Of a stretch of DNA of 14,359 nucleotides, positions 7,940 to 14,359 are shown in pieces. The notes beneath the pieces were generated by a model that did no database searches, was not told the origin of the DNA, and saw nothing but the letters and a program-made list of their open reading frames with translations. The stretch lies in NCBI GenBank assembly GCA_012841175.1, contig DUVG01000203.1:1-14359 (forward strand). The letters are read 5' to 3'. Source of the DNA: Clostridium sp. (lineage in GTDB: Bacteria; Bacillota; Clostridia; Acetivibrionales; Acetivibrionaceae). Each line of letters begins with the position of its first letter. Within the stretch, counting starts at the first letter, position 1. The position numbers and the translations under genes were made by a program.

Positions 7940-9172
7940 ATGAAAAATAAGGTTATAGTAATTGGTGCCGGTCCAGCTGGGATAATGGCTGCTGGAAAAG
8001 CTGCTGAAAATGACAACAATGTGATACTCATTGAAAAAAACAATAAAATAGGCAGAAAAATTTTAATATCAGGCAAAGGCAGGTGCAACATAACAAATAA
8101 CACTGATATAGACGGTCTTATTGAAAACACTCCTGGGAATGGGTGTTTTTTGTATTCTGCTTTCTATACATTTTCAAACACAGATTTGATAGATTTTTTA
8201 AACAAATACGGCCTTAAGACAAAAGTTGAAAGAGGTGGCAGGGTATTTCCTGTTTCAGATAAAGCAAAAGATGTAGTTGACACACTACATAATTTTTTAA
8301 AAAATAAAAAAGTAAATCTATGGCTAAACACCTCTATTGAAAAAATATTAACTGATGATAAAAAGATAACAGGTGTTATGTTAAAATCAGGTGAGAAAGT
8401 TAGTTGTGACAAAGTAATATTGGCAACTGGAGGTGCCTCTTATCCTGGAACTGGCTCAACTGGGGACGGATACAAAATGGCAAAAGCTCTAGGACATACT
8501 ATAGTTCCTTTAAAACCCTCTTTGGTACCCCTAATCACTAATGAAAAGTGGGTTAAAGATCTACAAGGGTTGTCTTTAAAAAACGTTTCTATAACTTTAC
8601 TAAATAATAAAGGTAAAAAAATATACAGTGATTTTGGAGAAATGCTTTTTACACACTTTGGAGTTTCAGGCCCTATAATACTAAGTGCAAGCCGGCATAT
8701 ATTAGATTATCATTATAAAGGGATAAAACTTTTAATTGATCTAAAACCTGCCCTTACAGAAGAAAAGCTAGATGAACGAATTCAAAGAGATTTTTTGAAG
8801 TTTTCTAGAAAACAGTTTAAAAACGCTCTAGATGACCTTTTACCACAAAAACTAATTTCTGTAGTAATAGAACTTTCAAAAATAGATGCTACAAAGTCTG
8901 TAAACCAAATTACAAAAGAAGAGAGAATGTATTTGGTAAAACTTTTAAAAAACCTTACTCTATCAATTAATGGAGCAAGGCCATTAGAAGAAGCAATAGT
9001 AACAGCTGGTGGAGTATCGGTGGATGAAATTAATCCATCTACAATGGAATCAAAACTAATAAAGGGACTTTTCTTTGCTGGGGAAATTATTGATTTAGAT
9101 GCATATACAGGAGGGTTTAATTTAACTATTGCCTTTTCCACTGGGTATTTAGCAGGTATGAATTGCAATTAA
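7940..9172 (+). CDS. HI0933/BaiN-family FAD-dependent oxidoreductase
   Basis: This 410-residue flavoprotein is full length for the family. It opens with a Rossmann FAD site, VIVIGAGPAGIMAAGKAA (5-22), with a Glu (E32) ending the second strand to hold the ribose. The family hallmark GRKILISGKGRCNITNN (38-54) follows. The middle has VILATGGASYPGTGSTGDG, and the C-terminal FAD-contact segment includes AGEIIDLDAYTGGFNL. The family is annotated as NAD(P)/FAD-dependent oxidoreductase. One clostridial member (BaiN) has been linked to bile-acid reduction, but most members, including Bacillus YtfP, have no firmly known substrate, so none is assigned. GGAG lies 9 nt before the ATG. The gene follows rpiR by 27 nt and is probably the last gene of that operon. 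Confidence 0.92.
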   Translation: MKNKVIVIGAGPAGIMAAGKAAENDNNVILIEKNNKIGRKILISGKGRCNITNNTDIDGLIENTPGNGCFLYSAFYTFSNTDLIDFLNKYGLKTKVERGGRVFPVSDKAKDVVDTLHNFLKNKKVNLWLNTSIEKILTDDKKITGVMLKSGEKVSCDKVILATGGASYPGTGSTGDGYKMAKALGHTIVPLKPSLVPLITNEKWVKDLQGLSLKNVSITLLNNKGKKIYSDFGEMLFTHFGVSGPIILSASRHILDYHYKGIKLLIDLKPALTEEKLDERIQRDFLKFSRKQFKNALDDLLPQKLISVVIELSKIDATKSVNQITKEERMYLVKLLKNLTLSINGARPLEEAIVTAGGVSVDEINPSTMESKLIKGLFFAGEIIDLDAYTGGFNLTIAFSTGYLAGMNCN

Positions 9173-9252
9173 CAAAAGGTATGTGTATTTTTTAAAAAAC
9201 TTGTGCATATTATTCATATAGTAAATATTCCCTTATAGTTGGAGTGAAAAAT

Positions 9253-9750
9253 ATGAAAATAATACTATTTAAAACAGGCAGAAAGCATAAAAAGTACCGA
9301 AATAAAAAAAAAATTTCAGCATATATTTTTGAAAAAATTTTATTCTCTACTTTTGTAATTGTATTTTTAAGCTTAATTATTGTTCAAGCTGCAATGATAA
9401 ATCCAAAAGTAAGAGAGGTTTTAGTAAATGAAAACAGTTTTGAAGGAAATCCACTTCAGGTTGAGGAGTATCTCTATAAAAAAGGTGAGATTTTCATTTC
9501 ATTAAAAAGTGAAAATGCAAATAAAAAAGTTAAAGTATTATTAAACGGAGATACAATTGCTTCATTTACTTCAAATGTTATAAAACTATATGTTAAAGAT
9601 GGGGATGTGGTGGAGATTGATTCTACTATGGCAGATAATGCTGAAGTAGAAATAATTTCTGCTAGCAGCAATATTATAGATAAGTATAAAGGCACTAAAC
9701 TTAAATTAAATTCTGAAATAAAACAACTAACTAAAATACAAATTGATTAA
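9253..9750 (+). CDS. Unrecognised single-pass membrane protein
   Basis: I do not recognise this 165-residue protein. It has a strongly basic N-terminus (K/R-rich, 7-20), one hydrophobic segment (about 29-48), and a C-terminal part of about 115 residues without further membrane segments. By the positive-inside rule the C-terminal part should lie outside the cell. That part looks beta-rich (KGEIFISLKSEN, KKVKVLLNGDTIASF, IKLYVKDGDVVEID) and ends with a charged tail. The ATG at 9253 is preferred because GGAG (9241-9244) lies 8 nt upstream. The alternative GTG at 9244 overlaps that ribosome site and would add only three residues. It lies 80 nt after the flavoprotein and 109 nt before the hutP-like gene, so operon membership is uncertain. 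A cell-envelope role is only a guess from topology. Confidence 0.8.
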   Translation: MKIILFKTGRKHKKYRNKKKISAYIFEKILFSTFVIVFLSLIIVQAAMINPKVREVLVNENSFEGNPLQVEEYLYKKGEIFISLKSENANKKVKVLLNGDTIASFTSNVIKLYVKDGDVVEIDSTMADNAEVEIISASSNIIDKYKGTKLKLNSEIKQLTKIQID

Positions 9751-9758
9751 TTTTTTTA

Positions 9759-9787
9759 TTGTTTTAATTATATTATTACAGTATAAT
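9759..9787 (+). promoter_or_regulatory. Candidate promoter for the hutP-like gene cluster
   Basis: TTGTTT (9759-9764), a 17-nt spacer and a perfect TATAAT (9782-9787) lie in the 109-bp gap before hutP. A second possible -35 (TTGATA, 9799-9804) lies nearby with poorer -10 spacing. The gap is extremely AT-rich, so chance matches are likely. A small inverted repeat, TTTAAC (9826-9831) with GTTAAA (9840-9845), precedes the ribosome site GGAGAG at 9851-9856. Confidence 0.4.
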
Positions 9788-9859
9788 ATAATAGTAATTT
9801 GATAACTTTACATATAAAATATAAATTTAACACTTTAAAGTTAAAAAATTGGAGAGATT

Positions 9860-10294
9860 ATGGACGAAAATTTTTTGAAATCCTCAAGTTATGGCAGTAA
9901 GGAAATTGCTTCTGCAGCAATTAAAATTGCTCTTACCTCACAAAGACAAGAGGAAAAAAAGTATCAAGCAGATTTTTTAAAACAGGGCATCAAAACAGTT
10001 GCTGTAGACTATGGTGGTGAATTTATCACCTCAGTTATGAAAATAGTGGAAAGAGCAGTTGTGGCTTCAAAAAGAGAAAATGTTATTTTAGATAATCATG
10101 TGGAAGAAGGGGCAGTAGCAGGTGCTACTAGAGAAGCTCTATCTCAAATAATGCCTAAGGCATTAGGTTTAAATGTAGGAGGCAAAATAGGTATTGCACG
10201 CTACAAAAACCATATTAGTGTAGCAATATTTTTTGGTATAGGTTTACTTCATCTAAATGAAGTTTCTATTGGATTAGGGCACAGAGTTGTATAA
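9860..10294 (+). CDS. hutP: HutP-family protein (putative RNA-binding antiterminator)
   Basis: At 144 residues it matches the size of Bacillus HutP (about 148), which binds L-histidine and Mg2+ and then RNA, to antiterminate the histidine-utilisation operon. The family core is visible around EEGAVAGATREAL (82-94), GKIGIARYKNHISVAIFFG (108-126) and the glycine-rich end SIGLGHRVV. Aligned by eye to the remembered Bacillus sequence, the metal-binding His73 and His77 fall on Gly84 and Gly88, and His138 near Asn133. Metal or histidine sensing may therefore be lost or changed. No hut catabolic genes are nearby; aroH follows 42 nt downstream, heading a housekeeping cluster. I am fairly sure of the family and unsure of the ligand and target. 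Confidence 0.82.
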   Translation: MDENFLKSSSYGSKEIASAAIKIALTSQRQEEKKYQADFLKQGIKTVAVDYGGEFITSVMKIVERAVVASKRENVILDNHVEEGAVAGATREALSQIMPKALGLNVGGKIGIARYKNHISVAIFFGIGLLHLNEVSIGLGHRVV

Positions 10295-10336
10295 TTTTTG
10301 TTTTATGTAGAATGGCAGAATGGAGGAACTTAAATT

Positions 10337-10693
10337 ATGGTAAGGGCTATACGTGGAGCTACTACCGTCTTAAATAATGATAAAGTTGAAATAATAAATG
10401 AAACGAAAAAGCTCCTTAATGAAATAATTGAAAAAAACAATATTGAAAAAGATGATATTATAAGTATTATCTTTACTGCCACAAAGGATTTAAACGCAAC
10501 TTTTCCGGCTGTAGCAGCAAGGGAAATAGGCCTTAATGATGTGGCGCTTATGTGTATGAATGAAATTGATGTGCCAGATGGCCTTAAAAAATGTATAAGA
10601 GTTATGTTGCACATAAATACAAACGTAGATAAAGATGATATAAGACATATATATCTTAATGAGTCAAAAGTTTTAAGGCCTGATTTAAACTAG
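10337..10693 (+). CDS. aroH: Chorismate mutase, AroH type (EC 5.4.99.5)
   Basis: This 118-residue enzyme converts chorismate to prephenate for phenylalanine and tyrosine synthesis. It is the monofunctional Bacillus AroH class, which forms trimers in the cytoplasm. The active-site set is intact by eye: Arg6 in RAIRGATTV, Phe56 in NATFPA, Cys73 and Glu76 in CMNEIDVP, Arg88 in GLKKCIRVM, Tyr106 in RHIYL and Arg114 in LRPDL. These correspond to Bacillus Arg7, Phe57, Cys75, Glu78, Arg90, Tyr108 and Arg116. GGAGGA lies 9 nt before the ATG. The gene follows hutP by 42 nt and precedes cmk by 45 nt. No aromatic-pathway gene is adjacent. Confidence 0.95.
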   Translation: MVRAIRGATTVLNNDKVEIINETKKLLNEIIEKNNIEKDDIISIIFTATKDLNATFPAVAAREIGLNDVALMCMNEIDVPDGLKKCIRVMLHINTNVDKDDIRHIYLNESKVLRPDLN

Positions 10694-10738
10694 ATAAATT
10701 GTTTTTAAAATACTTAAAAAGTACTTTAGGAGAGTAGT

Positions 10739-11407
10739 ATGAGTGACAAGAAAATTTCAATTGCCATTGATGGTCCTGCTGGTGCAGGAAAAAGTACAAT
10801 AGCAAAACTTATATCAAAAAAATTAGGAATTTTGTATTTAGATACTGGAGCTATGTACAGAGCAGTGGCACTAAAAGCAATTAATGAAAATATTGATACA
10901 CTTGATGAAGAGAAATTATCAAAACTTGTAGAAAATATTAACATTGAAATTGTTTATTCTAAAGATGAGCAAAAGATTATTTTAGATGGGGAAGATGTCA
11001 GCTCTCTCATAAGAACACCTGAAGTTTCAATAGGTGCGTCAAATGTTGCAACCATACCCGATGTGAGAATAAAAATGGTTGAACTTCAAAGAAAGATATC
11101 ATCTGAAAGCAGCGTAGTGATGGATGGAAGGGATATTGGATCTTATGTGCTGCCTAATGCAGATGTTAAAATTTTCTTAAATGCAGATATTAAAGAGAGA
11201 GCAAAAAGAAGATATTCTGAACAGCTATCTAAAAATATAACATTAGAAGAGGTTTTAAAAGATATTGAATATAGGGATAAAAATGATAGCAGCAGAAGTT
11301 TTGCACCACTTATTAAAGCCTCAGATGCTATAGAAATAGATACAACAAATATGTCAATTGATGAAGTTGTAAATACAATTTTAGGATATGTGAAAAATTA
11401 TGGGTAA
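10739..11407 (+). CDS. cmk: Cytidylate kinase (EC 2.7.4.25)
   Basis: This 222-residue enzyme phosphorylates CMP and dCMP with ATP in pyrimidine nucleotide metabolism. It shows the P-loop GPAGAGKST (12-20), the acceptor-side DTGAMYRAVALK (35-46), VVMDGRDIGSYVLPNADVKI (126-145), the lid-type Arg-rich ERAKRRYSE (153-161), and the C-terminal YRDKNDSSRSFAPL (178-191) with DAIEIDT. The length is normal for bacterial Cmk. AGGAGAG lies a few nt upstream of the ATG. The last 8 nt overlap the start of plsC, a common arrangement in Clostridia, where cmk, plsC and the ispH/S1 gene form a conserved string. Confidence 0.97.
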   Translation: MSDKKISIAIDGPAGAGKSTIAKLISKKLGILYLDTGAMYRAVALKAINENIDTLDEEKLSKLVENINIEIVYSKDEQKIILDGEDVSSLIRTPEVSIGASNVATIPDVRIKMVELQRKISSESSVVMDGRDIGSYVLPNADVKIFLNADIKERAKRRYSEQLSKNITLEEVLKDIEYRDKNDSSRSFAPLIKASDAIEIDTTNMSIDEVVNTILGYVKNYG

Positions 11408-11993
11408 ACGTATAGTAAAAATGATTTTTGTTATATACTTTTCTGTTTTTTATAGAGTCCAGATTATAGGCAAAGAAAATATTCCAAAAGAAGGTGCTGC
11501 CATTTTATGCAGCAACCATGTAAGCGAGCTGGACATGTTTTTCATTGGATATAGAATAAAGCGTCTAATTCGCTATATGGCAAAGGAAGAACTTTTTAAA
11601 AATCCCCTTTCTAGAGTTGTTATCAAAAATTTAGGAGCTTTTCCTGTAAAGAGGGGAAAAGGTGATGTGGGAGCAATTAAAACCTCTTTAAAACTCTTAT
11701 CGGAAGGACATATTGTTGGTATTTTTCCTGAAGGCACAAGAAAAAAAATAGCTGATAAAACTAATAAAAAGGTAAAAGTTAAAGCTGGGGTGGCACTTTT
11801 AGCCCAAAAATCACAAGCACCTATTTTGCCTGTTTTAATAAGTGGAAACTACAAATTATTTAGCAAAGTTAAAATAATATTTGGAAAACCTTTTATACTT
11901 GATTTAGATAAAAATAAGAAATATACTAGTAATGAGTTGTTATCAGAAAGTGAAAAAATTATGAAAAAAATATACTCTCTTTTGGAGGAATAG
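11400..11993 (+). CDS. plsC: 1-acyl-sn-glycerol-3-phosphate acyltransferase
   Basis: This 197-residue membrane-associated enzyme acylates lysophosphatidic acid to phosphatidic acid in phospholipid synthesis. It has an N-terminal hydrophobic stretch (about 8-20), the catalytic HX4D motif NHVSELD (His40, Asp45), an acceptor-binding region around LGAFPVKRGKGDVGAIK (78-94), and the FPEGTR block (109-114). PILPVLISGNYK (141-152) matches the fourth family block. The length is typical of short clostridial PlsC. The ATG lies inside the end of cmk (8-nt overlap). The only purine-rich site is an AGGA about 13 nt upstream, so translation is probably coupled to cmk. The ispH/S1 gene starts 2 nt after its stop, and its ribosome site GGAGG is inside plsC. 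Confidence 0.95.
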   Translation: MGKRIVKMIFVIYFSVFYRVQIIGKENIPKEGAAILCSNHVSELDMFFIGYRIKRLIRYMAKEELFKNPLSRVVIKNLGAFPVKRGKGDVGAIKTSLKLLSEGHIVGIFPEGTRKKIADKTNKKVKVKAGVALLAQKSQAPILPVLISGNYKLFSKVKIIFGKPFILDLDKNKKYTSNELLSESEKIMKKIYSLLEE

Positions 11994-11995
11994 AG

Positions 11996-14053
11996 TTGGA
12001 AATAATTGTAGCTAAATCAGCAGGTTTTTGTTTTGGAGTAGGCAATGCTGTAAAAATGGTTTATGAAATGTTAGAAACAAATAATAAAGAAATATACACC
12101 TTTGGACCTATCATTCATAACGAACAAGTGGTAAATTATCTTAAAGAAAAAGGTGTAAAGATAGTAGATGATATAGATGATATTAATGGCAAAAGCCATA
12201 TTGTTATTAGAGCGCATGGTGTTACACCAATTATATATAAAAAGATTAAAGATAAGGGGTTGGTTTTGGAAGATGCTACATGTCCATATGTGAAAAAAAT
12301 ACACAATCTTGTAGAGGAAAAGAGTAATGAAGGCTACAGGATAATAATTGTGGGTGACAAAAATCATCCCGAAGTAATAGGAATTAATGGCTGGTGTAAC
12401 AATTATGCCTATATAGTCAACAGTGTTGATGATGTAAAATCACTTAAAAAATGCGATGAAAAAGTTTGTGTTGTTGCACAAACAACTATTACCAAAGAAA
12501 AATGGCATGAAATAAATGAATGTTTAAAAGAAAAATTTGAAAACATCTCAACATTTGATACAATATGTAGTGCCACAAGTAAAAGGCAAAGCGAAGTGGA
12601 GGAAATATCTAAAACCGTAGATTTGATGATAATAATTGGAGACAAAAAAAGTTCAAATACTCAAAAACTCTATGATATTTCTAAAAAACACTGTGCTATG
12701 ACTTTTAAAGTACAAACATCTAGTGAATTACCACAGATAGATGTTAAAAAAATAAAAAAAATAGGAATTTCTGCCGGGGCTTCGACACCGGACTGGGTAA
12801 TTGAGGAGGTTATTAGAAAAATGAGTGAATTAAACAAGCAGGACGTAACTAAAAATGAAGAAAATAATGGTGAAATTAATTTTGCCGATGCTTTGGAAAA
12901 TTCTTTTGTAAGAATACAAGCAGGAGATATTGTAAAAGGAAAAATAATTGGTTTTAATTCTAATGAGGTTTTTGTGGATTTAGGCTACAAAGCTGATGGA
13001 ATAATATCTCTTGACGAGTACACTGATATACCTGACTTTCAAATTGAAAAGGAAGTAAAAATAGGTGAAGAAATTGAAGTTTTTGTTCAAAAAATCAATG
13101 ATGGGGAAGGTAATGTCAGACTTTCTAAAAAGCAAGTTGAAGCAAATAAAGCTTGGGAAGAAGTAGAAAAAGCTTATGAGAATAAAACACCTTTAAAAGC
13201 TGTTGTAATTGAAGTTGTTAATGGTGGGGTAATAGCTAGCTACCATGGAGTTAGAATTTTTGTACCTGGTTCTCAATTAAGTGACAGATATGTAAAAGAT
13301 TTAAGAGAATATCTAAAGAGTACCGTTGAGTTAAGACTAATTGATTTTAATGAAAAAAGGCGTAAATTAGTTGGTTCAGCAAGAGTAATCATTGAAGAGA
13401 GAAATGAAAAAGCTTCTAAAGAGATTTGGGAAAGTATAGAAGTAGGTAAAATTTATAAGGGAACAGTAAAAAGCCTAACTAAGTTTGGTGCTTTTGTTGA
13501 CATTGGAGGCGTTGATGGCCTTATCCATGTTTCTGAATTATCATGGAGTAGAATAGATCATCCTTCTGAAGTTCTAAAAGAAGGGGATGCTGTAGAAGTA
13601 CATGTTTTAGAATTTGATAAAGATAAGAAAAAAATCTCTTTAGGTTACAGAAAACAAGAAGATAACCCTTGGGTTAAGGTGGGTCAAATGTATAAAGAAG
13701 GAGTTATAGTTACTGTTAAAGTTTTAAGAATGACGCCTTTTGGAGCATTTGTTGAAATTATAGAAGGTGTAGACGGTCTTGTTCACATTTCTCAGATATC
13801 CAATAAACATATTGCAAAAGTTGAAGATGTTTTAGAAGTTGGAATGAAAGTTGATGCTAAAATAATTGAAATGGACACTGAAAACAAAAAAATCAACCTT
13901 AGCATTAAAGAAGTAAATCCAATAGATCCACCTGAAGACAATAAAGAAAAAGGCGAAGAAAAGGAAAAAGAGGCTGAAGTAACAGAGCACAAAGAAGAAA
14001 TGGAAGTTACATTAGCTGATGTTGTAAAAACTTCAGAAGAGGATAAATCTTGA
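11996..14053 (+). CDS. ispH: IspH (HMBPP reductase) fused to four-domain ribosomal protein S1
   Basis: This is a 685-residue fusion. Residues 1-280 are IspH, the iron-sulfur enzyme that reduces HMBPP to IPP and DMAPP in the last MEP-pathway step. The cluster cysteines Cys12 (AGFCFGV), Cys96 (DATCPYV) and Cys191 (TICSAT) are all present. So are His41, His74 (RAHGV), His124 and catalytic Glu126 (NHPEV), Thr163/164 (AQTT) and SSNT (219-222). After a linker (281-305) come four S1 RNA-binding domains at about 309-377, 395-463, 484-552 and 567-637; the last two are the most canonical (KFGAFVDIGGVDGLIHVSEL). A highly charged Lys/Glu tail ends the protein. The start is TTG at 11996, with GGAGG 7 nt upstream and MEIIVAKSAGFCFGV immediately after. 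Such fusions are known in Clostridia; the S1 part may act in translation or RNA binding. Confidence 0.97.
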   Translation: MEIIVAKSAGFCFGVGNAVKMVYEMLETNNKEIYTFGPIIHNEQVVNYLKEKGVKIVDDIDDINGKSHIVIRAHGVTPIIYKKIKDKGLVLEDATCPYVKKIHNLVEEKSNEGYRIIIVGDKNHPEVIGINGWCNNYAYIVNSVDDVKSLKKCDEKVCVVAQTTITKEKWHEINECLKEKFENISTFDTICSATSKRQSEVEEISKTVDLMIIIGDKKSSNTQKLYDISKKHCAMTFKVQTSSELPQIDVKKIKKIGISAGASTPDWVIEEVIRKMSELNKQDVTKNEENNGEINFADALENSFVRIQAGDIVKGKIIGFNSNEVFVDLGYKADGIISLDEYTDIPDFQIEKEVKIGEEIEVFVQKINDGEGNVRLSKKQVEANKAWEEVEKAYENKTPLKAVVIEVVNGGVIASYHGVRIFVPGSQLSDRYVKDLREYLKSTVELRLIDFNEKRRKLVGSARVIIEERNEKASKEIWESIEVGKIYKGTVKSLTKFGAFVDIGGVDGLIHVSELSWSRIDHPSEVLKEGDAVEVHVLEFDKDKKKISLGYRKQEDNPWVKVGQMYKEGVIVTVKVLRMTPFGAFVEIIEGVDGLVHISQISNKHIAKVEDVLEVGMKVDAKIIEMDTENKKINLSIKEVNPIDPPEDNKEKGEEKEKEAEVTEHKEEMEVTLADVVKTSEEDKS

Positions 14054-14070
14054 AAACAATTTATTACAAT

Positions 14071-14115
14071 AAAAAACATTAGGGAAAGTTAATTTTCCTA
14101 ATGTTTTTATTTTGT
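14071..14115 (+). terminator. Intrinsic terminator after ispH/S1
   Basis: AAAAACATTAGG (14072-14083) pairs perfectly with CCTAATGTTTTT (14097-14108) around a 13-nt loop that can extend the stem with a bulge. A-runs on one side and T-runs on the other suit a terminator working on either strand. It begins 18 nt after the stop codon. Confidence 0.85.
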
Positions 14116-14219
14116 CTTCTTTTAAAGCAAAGAATTCTGTAAAATTAATGAGAATAAATGAGTATATGGCACATAAATTAATACAAATAATAAATATATA
14201 TAATTATGCTAAAAAACTA

Positions 14220-14247
14220 TTGACTTTTAAACGAAAAGTGCTAAAAT
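14220..14247 (+). promoter_or_regulatory. Sigma-A promoter for speD
   Basis: TTGACT (14220-14225), a 16-nt spacer and TAAAAT (14242-14247) each match consensus at five of six positions. Transcription would start near 14254, giving a leader of about 70 nt. The -10 lies between the arms of a 7-bp inverted repeat, AAACGAA (14229-14235) and TTCGTTT (14262-14268), which is a possible operator. The rest of the gap from 14116 to 14219 is AT-rich and shows nothing I can name. Confidence 0.65.
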
Positions 14248-14255
14248 AGTTTTTG

Positions 14256-14279
14256 TTGAAATTCGTTTGTAAATTTCAA
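14256..14279 (+). repeat. Inverted repeat in the speD leader
   Basis: TTGAAATT (14256-14263) and AATTTCAA (14272-14279) are perfect inverted copies separated by 8 nt, at or just after the predicted transcription start. This could be an RNA hairpin or a protein-binding palindrome. It is AT-rich and short, so its role is uncertain. Confidence 0.5.
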
Positions 14280-14324
14280 AATAAAGAAAGGTTGGGATAT
14301 TATTTATTAAAGGAGGAAACAAAT

Positions 14325-14359
14325 ATGAATGCATTAGGACGTCATATTTTAGCAGAAAT
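14325..14359 (+). CDS. speD: S-adenosylmethionine decarboxylase proenzyme, 5' end only
   Basis: Only the first 11 codons are inside the window, reading MNALGRHILAE. This matches the start of bacterial class 1b SpeD proteins, which begin with a similar LGRH motif. SpeD cleaves itself to make a pyruvoyl cofactor and decarboxylates S-adenosylmethionine for spermidine synthesis. AGGAGG (14311-14316) lies 8 nt before the ATG, and a good promoter is upstream. The call rests on a short N-terminus; the self-cleavage Ser and catalytic residues are outside the window. Confidence 0.75.
   Translation, partial: MNALGRHILAE

Noticed and set aside
8782..9168. A 128-codon minus-strand open frame inside the flavoprotein gene
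   Set aside because: The plus-strand protein has conserved family motifs through this stretch, including the C-terminal FAD-contact segment. The antisense frame is a by-product of codon composition.
9173..9252. Possible terminator or promoter between the flavoprotein and the membrane protein
   Set aside because: Only a weak TTTTTTAAAAAA self-complement and poorly spaced promoter-like hexamers are present, so nothing could be supported.
12071..12645. Minus-strand open frames of 98 and 78 codons inside ispH
   Set aside because: They are antisense to conserved IspH motifs and have no start context or recognisable protein.

Overview
The window is AT-rich DNA (roughly 30% G+C by eye) with strong Shine-Dalgarno sites. 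It looks like chromosome from an anaerobic, cellulolytic, Gram-positive clostridium of the cellulosome-forming kind (Acetivibrio / Clostridium cluster III-like). The evidence is a secreted family 9 glycoside hydrolase, a type I dockerin, an IspH-ribosomal protein S1 fusion typical of Clostridia, and Bacillus-type AroH and YpmA proteins. The species assignment is inference.

Left part (1-6780): a partial, minus-strand GH9 endoglucanase diverges from a very large plus-strand gene across a 214-bp region with a candidate promoter for each. The large gene encodes a 1729-residue secreted alpha-2-macroglobulin-like protein with a signal peptide, bacterial Ig-like and macroglobulin domains, a candidate bait segment, an A2M domain, a helical domain whose thioester motif has decayed, and a C-terminal type I dockerin. 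This is the most unusual object here. It looks like a macroglobulin that docks onto the cellulosome, perhaps to protect it from proteases. A strong hairpin terminator closes the unit.

Middle (6780-9750): a probable operon encodes a YpmA/DUF4264 small protein, an RpiR-family regulator with a SIS domain, and an HI0933/BaiN-type flavoprotein. It is followed by an unrecognised single-pass membrane protein.

Right part (9751-14110): a co-directional housekeeping cluster, hutP-like - aroH - cmk - plsC - ispH/S1, covers putative RNA-binding regulation, chorismate mutation toward prephenate, CMP/dCMP phosphorylation, phosphatidic acid synthesis, and the last step of the MEP isoprenoid pathway fused to four S1 RNA-binding domains. 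Spacing is tightest at the 3' end (cmk and plsC overlap; plsC and ispH are 2 nt apart). A terminator ends the cluster. A new promoter and a leader with inverted repeats then precede the first 11 codons of speD (S-adenosylmethionine decarboxylase), which runs off the window.

No tRNA, rRNA, CRISPR array, insertion sequence or phage gene was seen.
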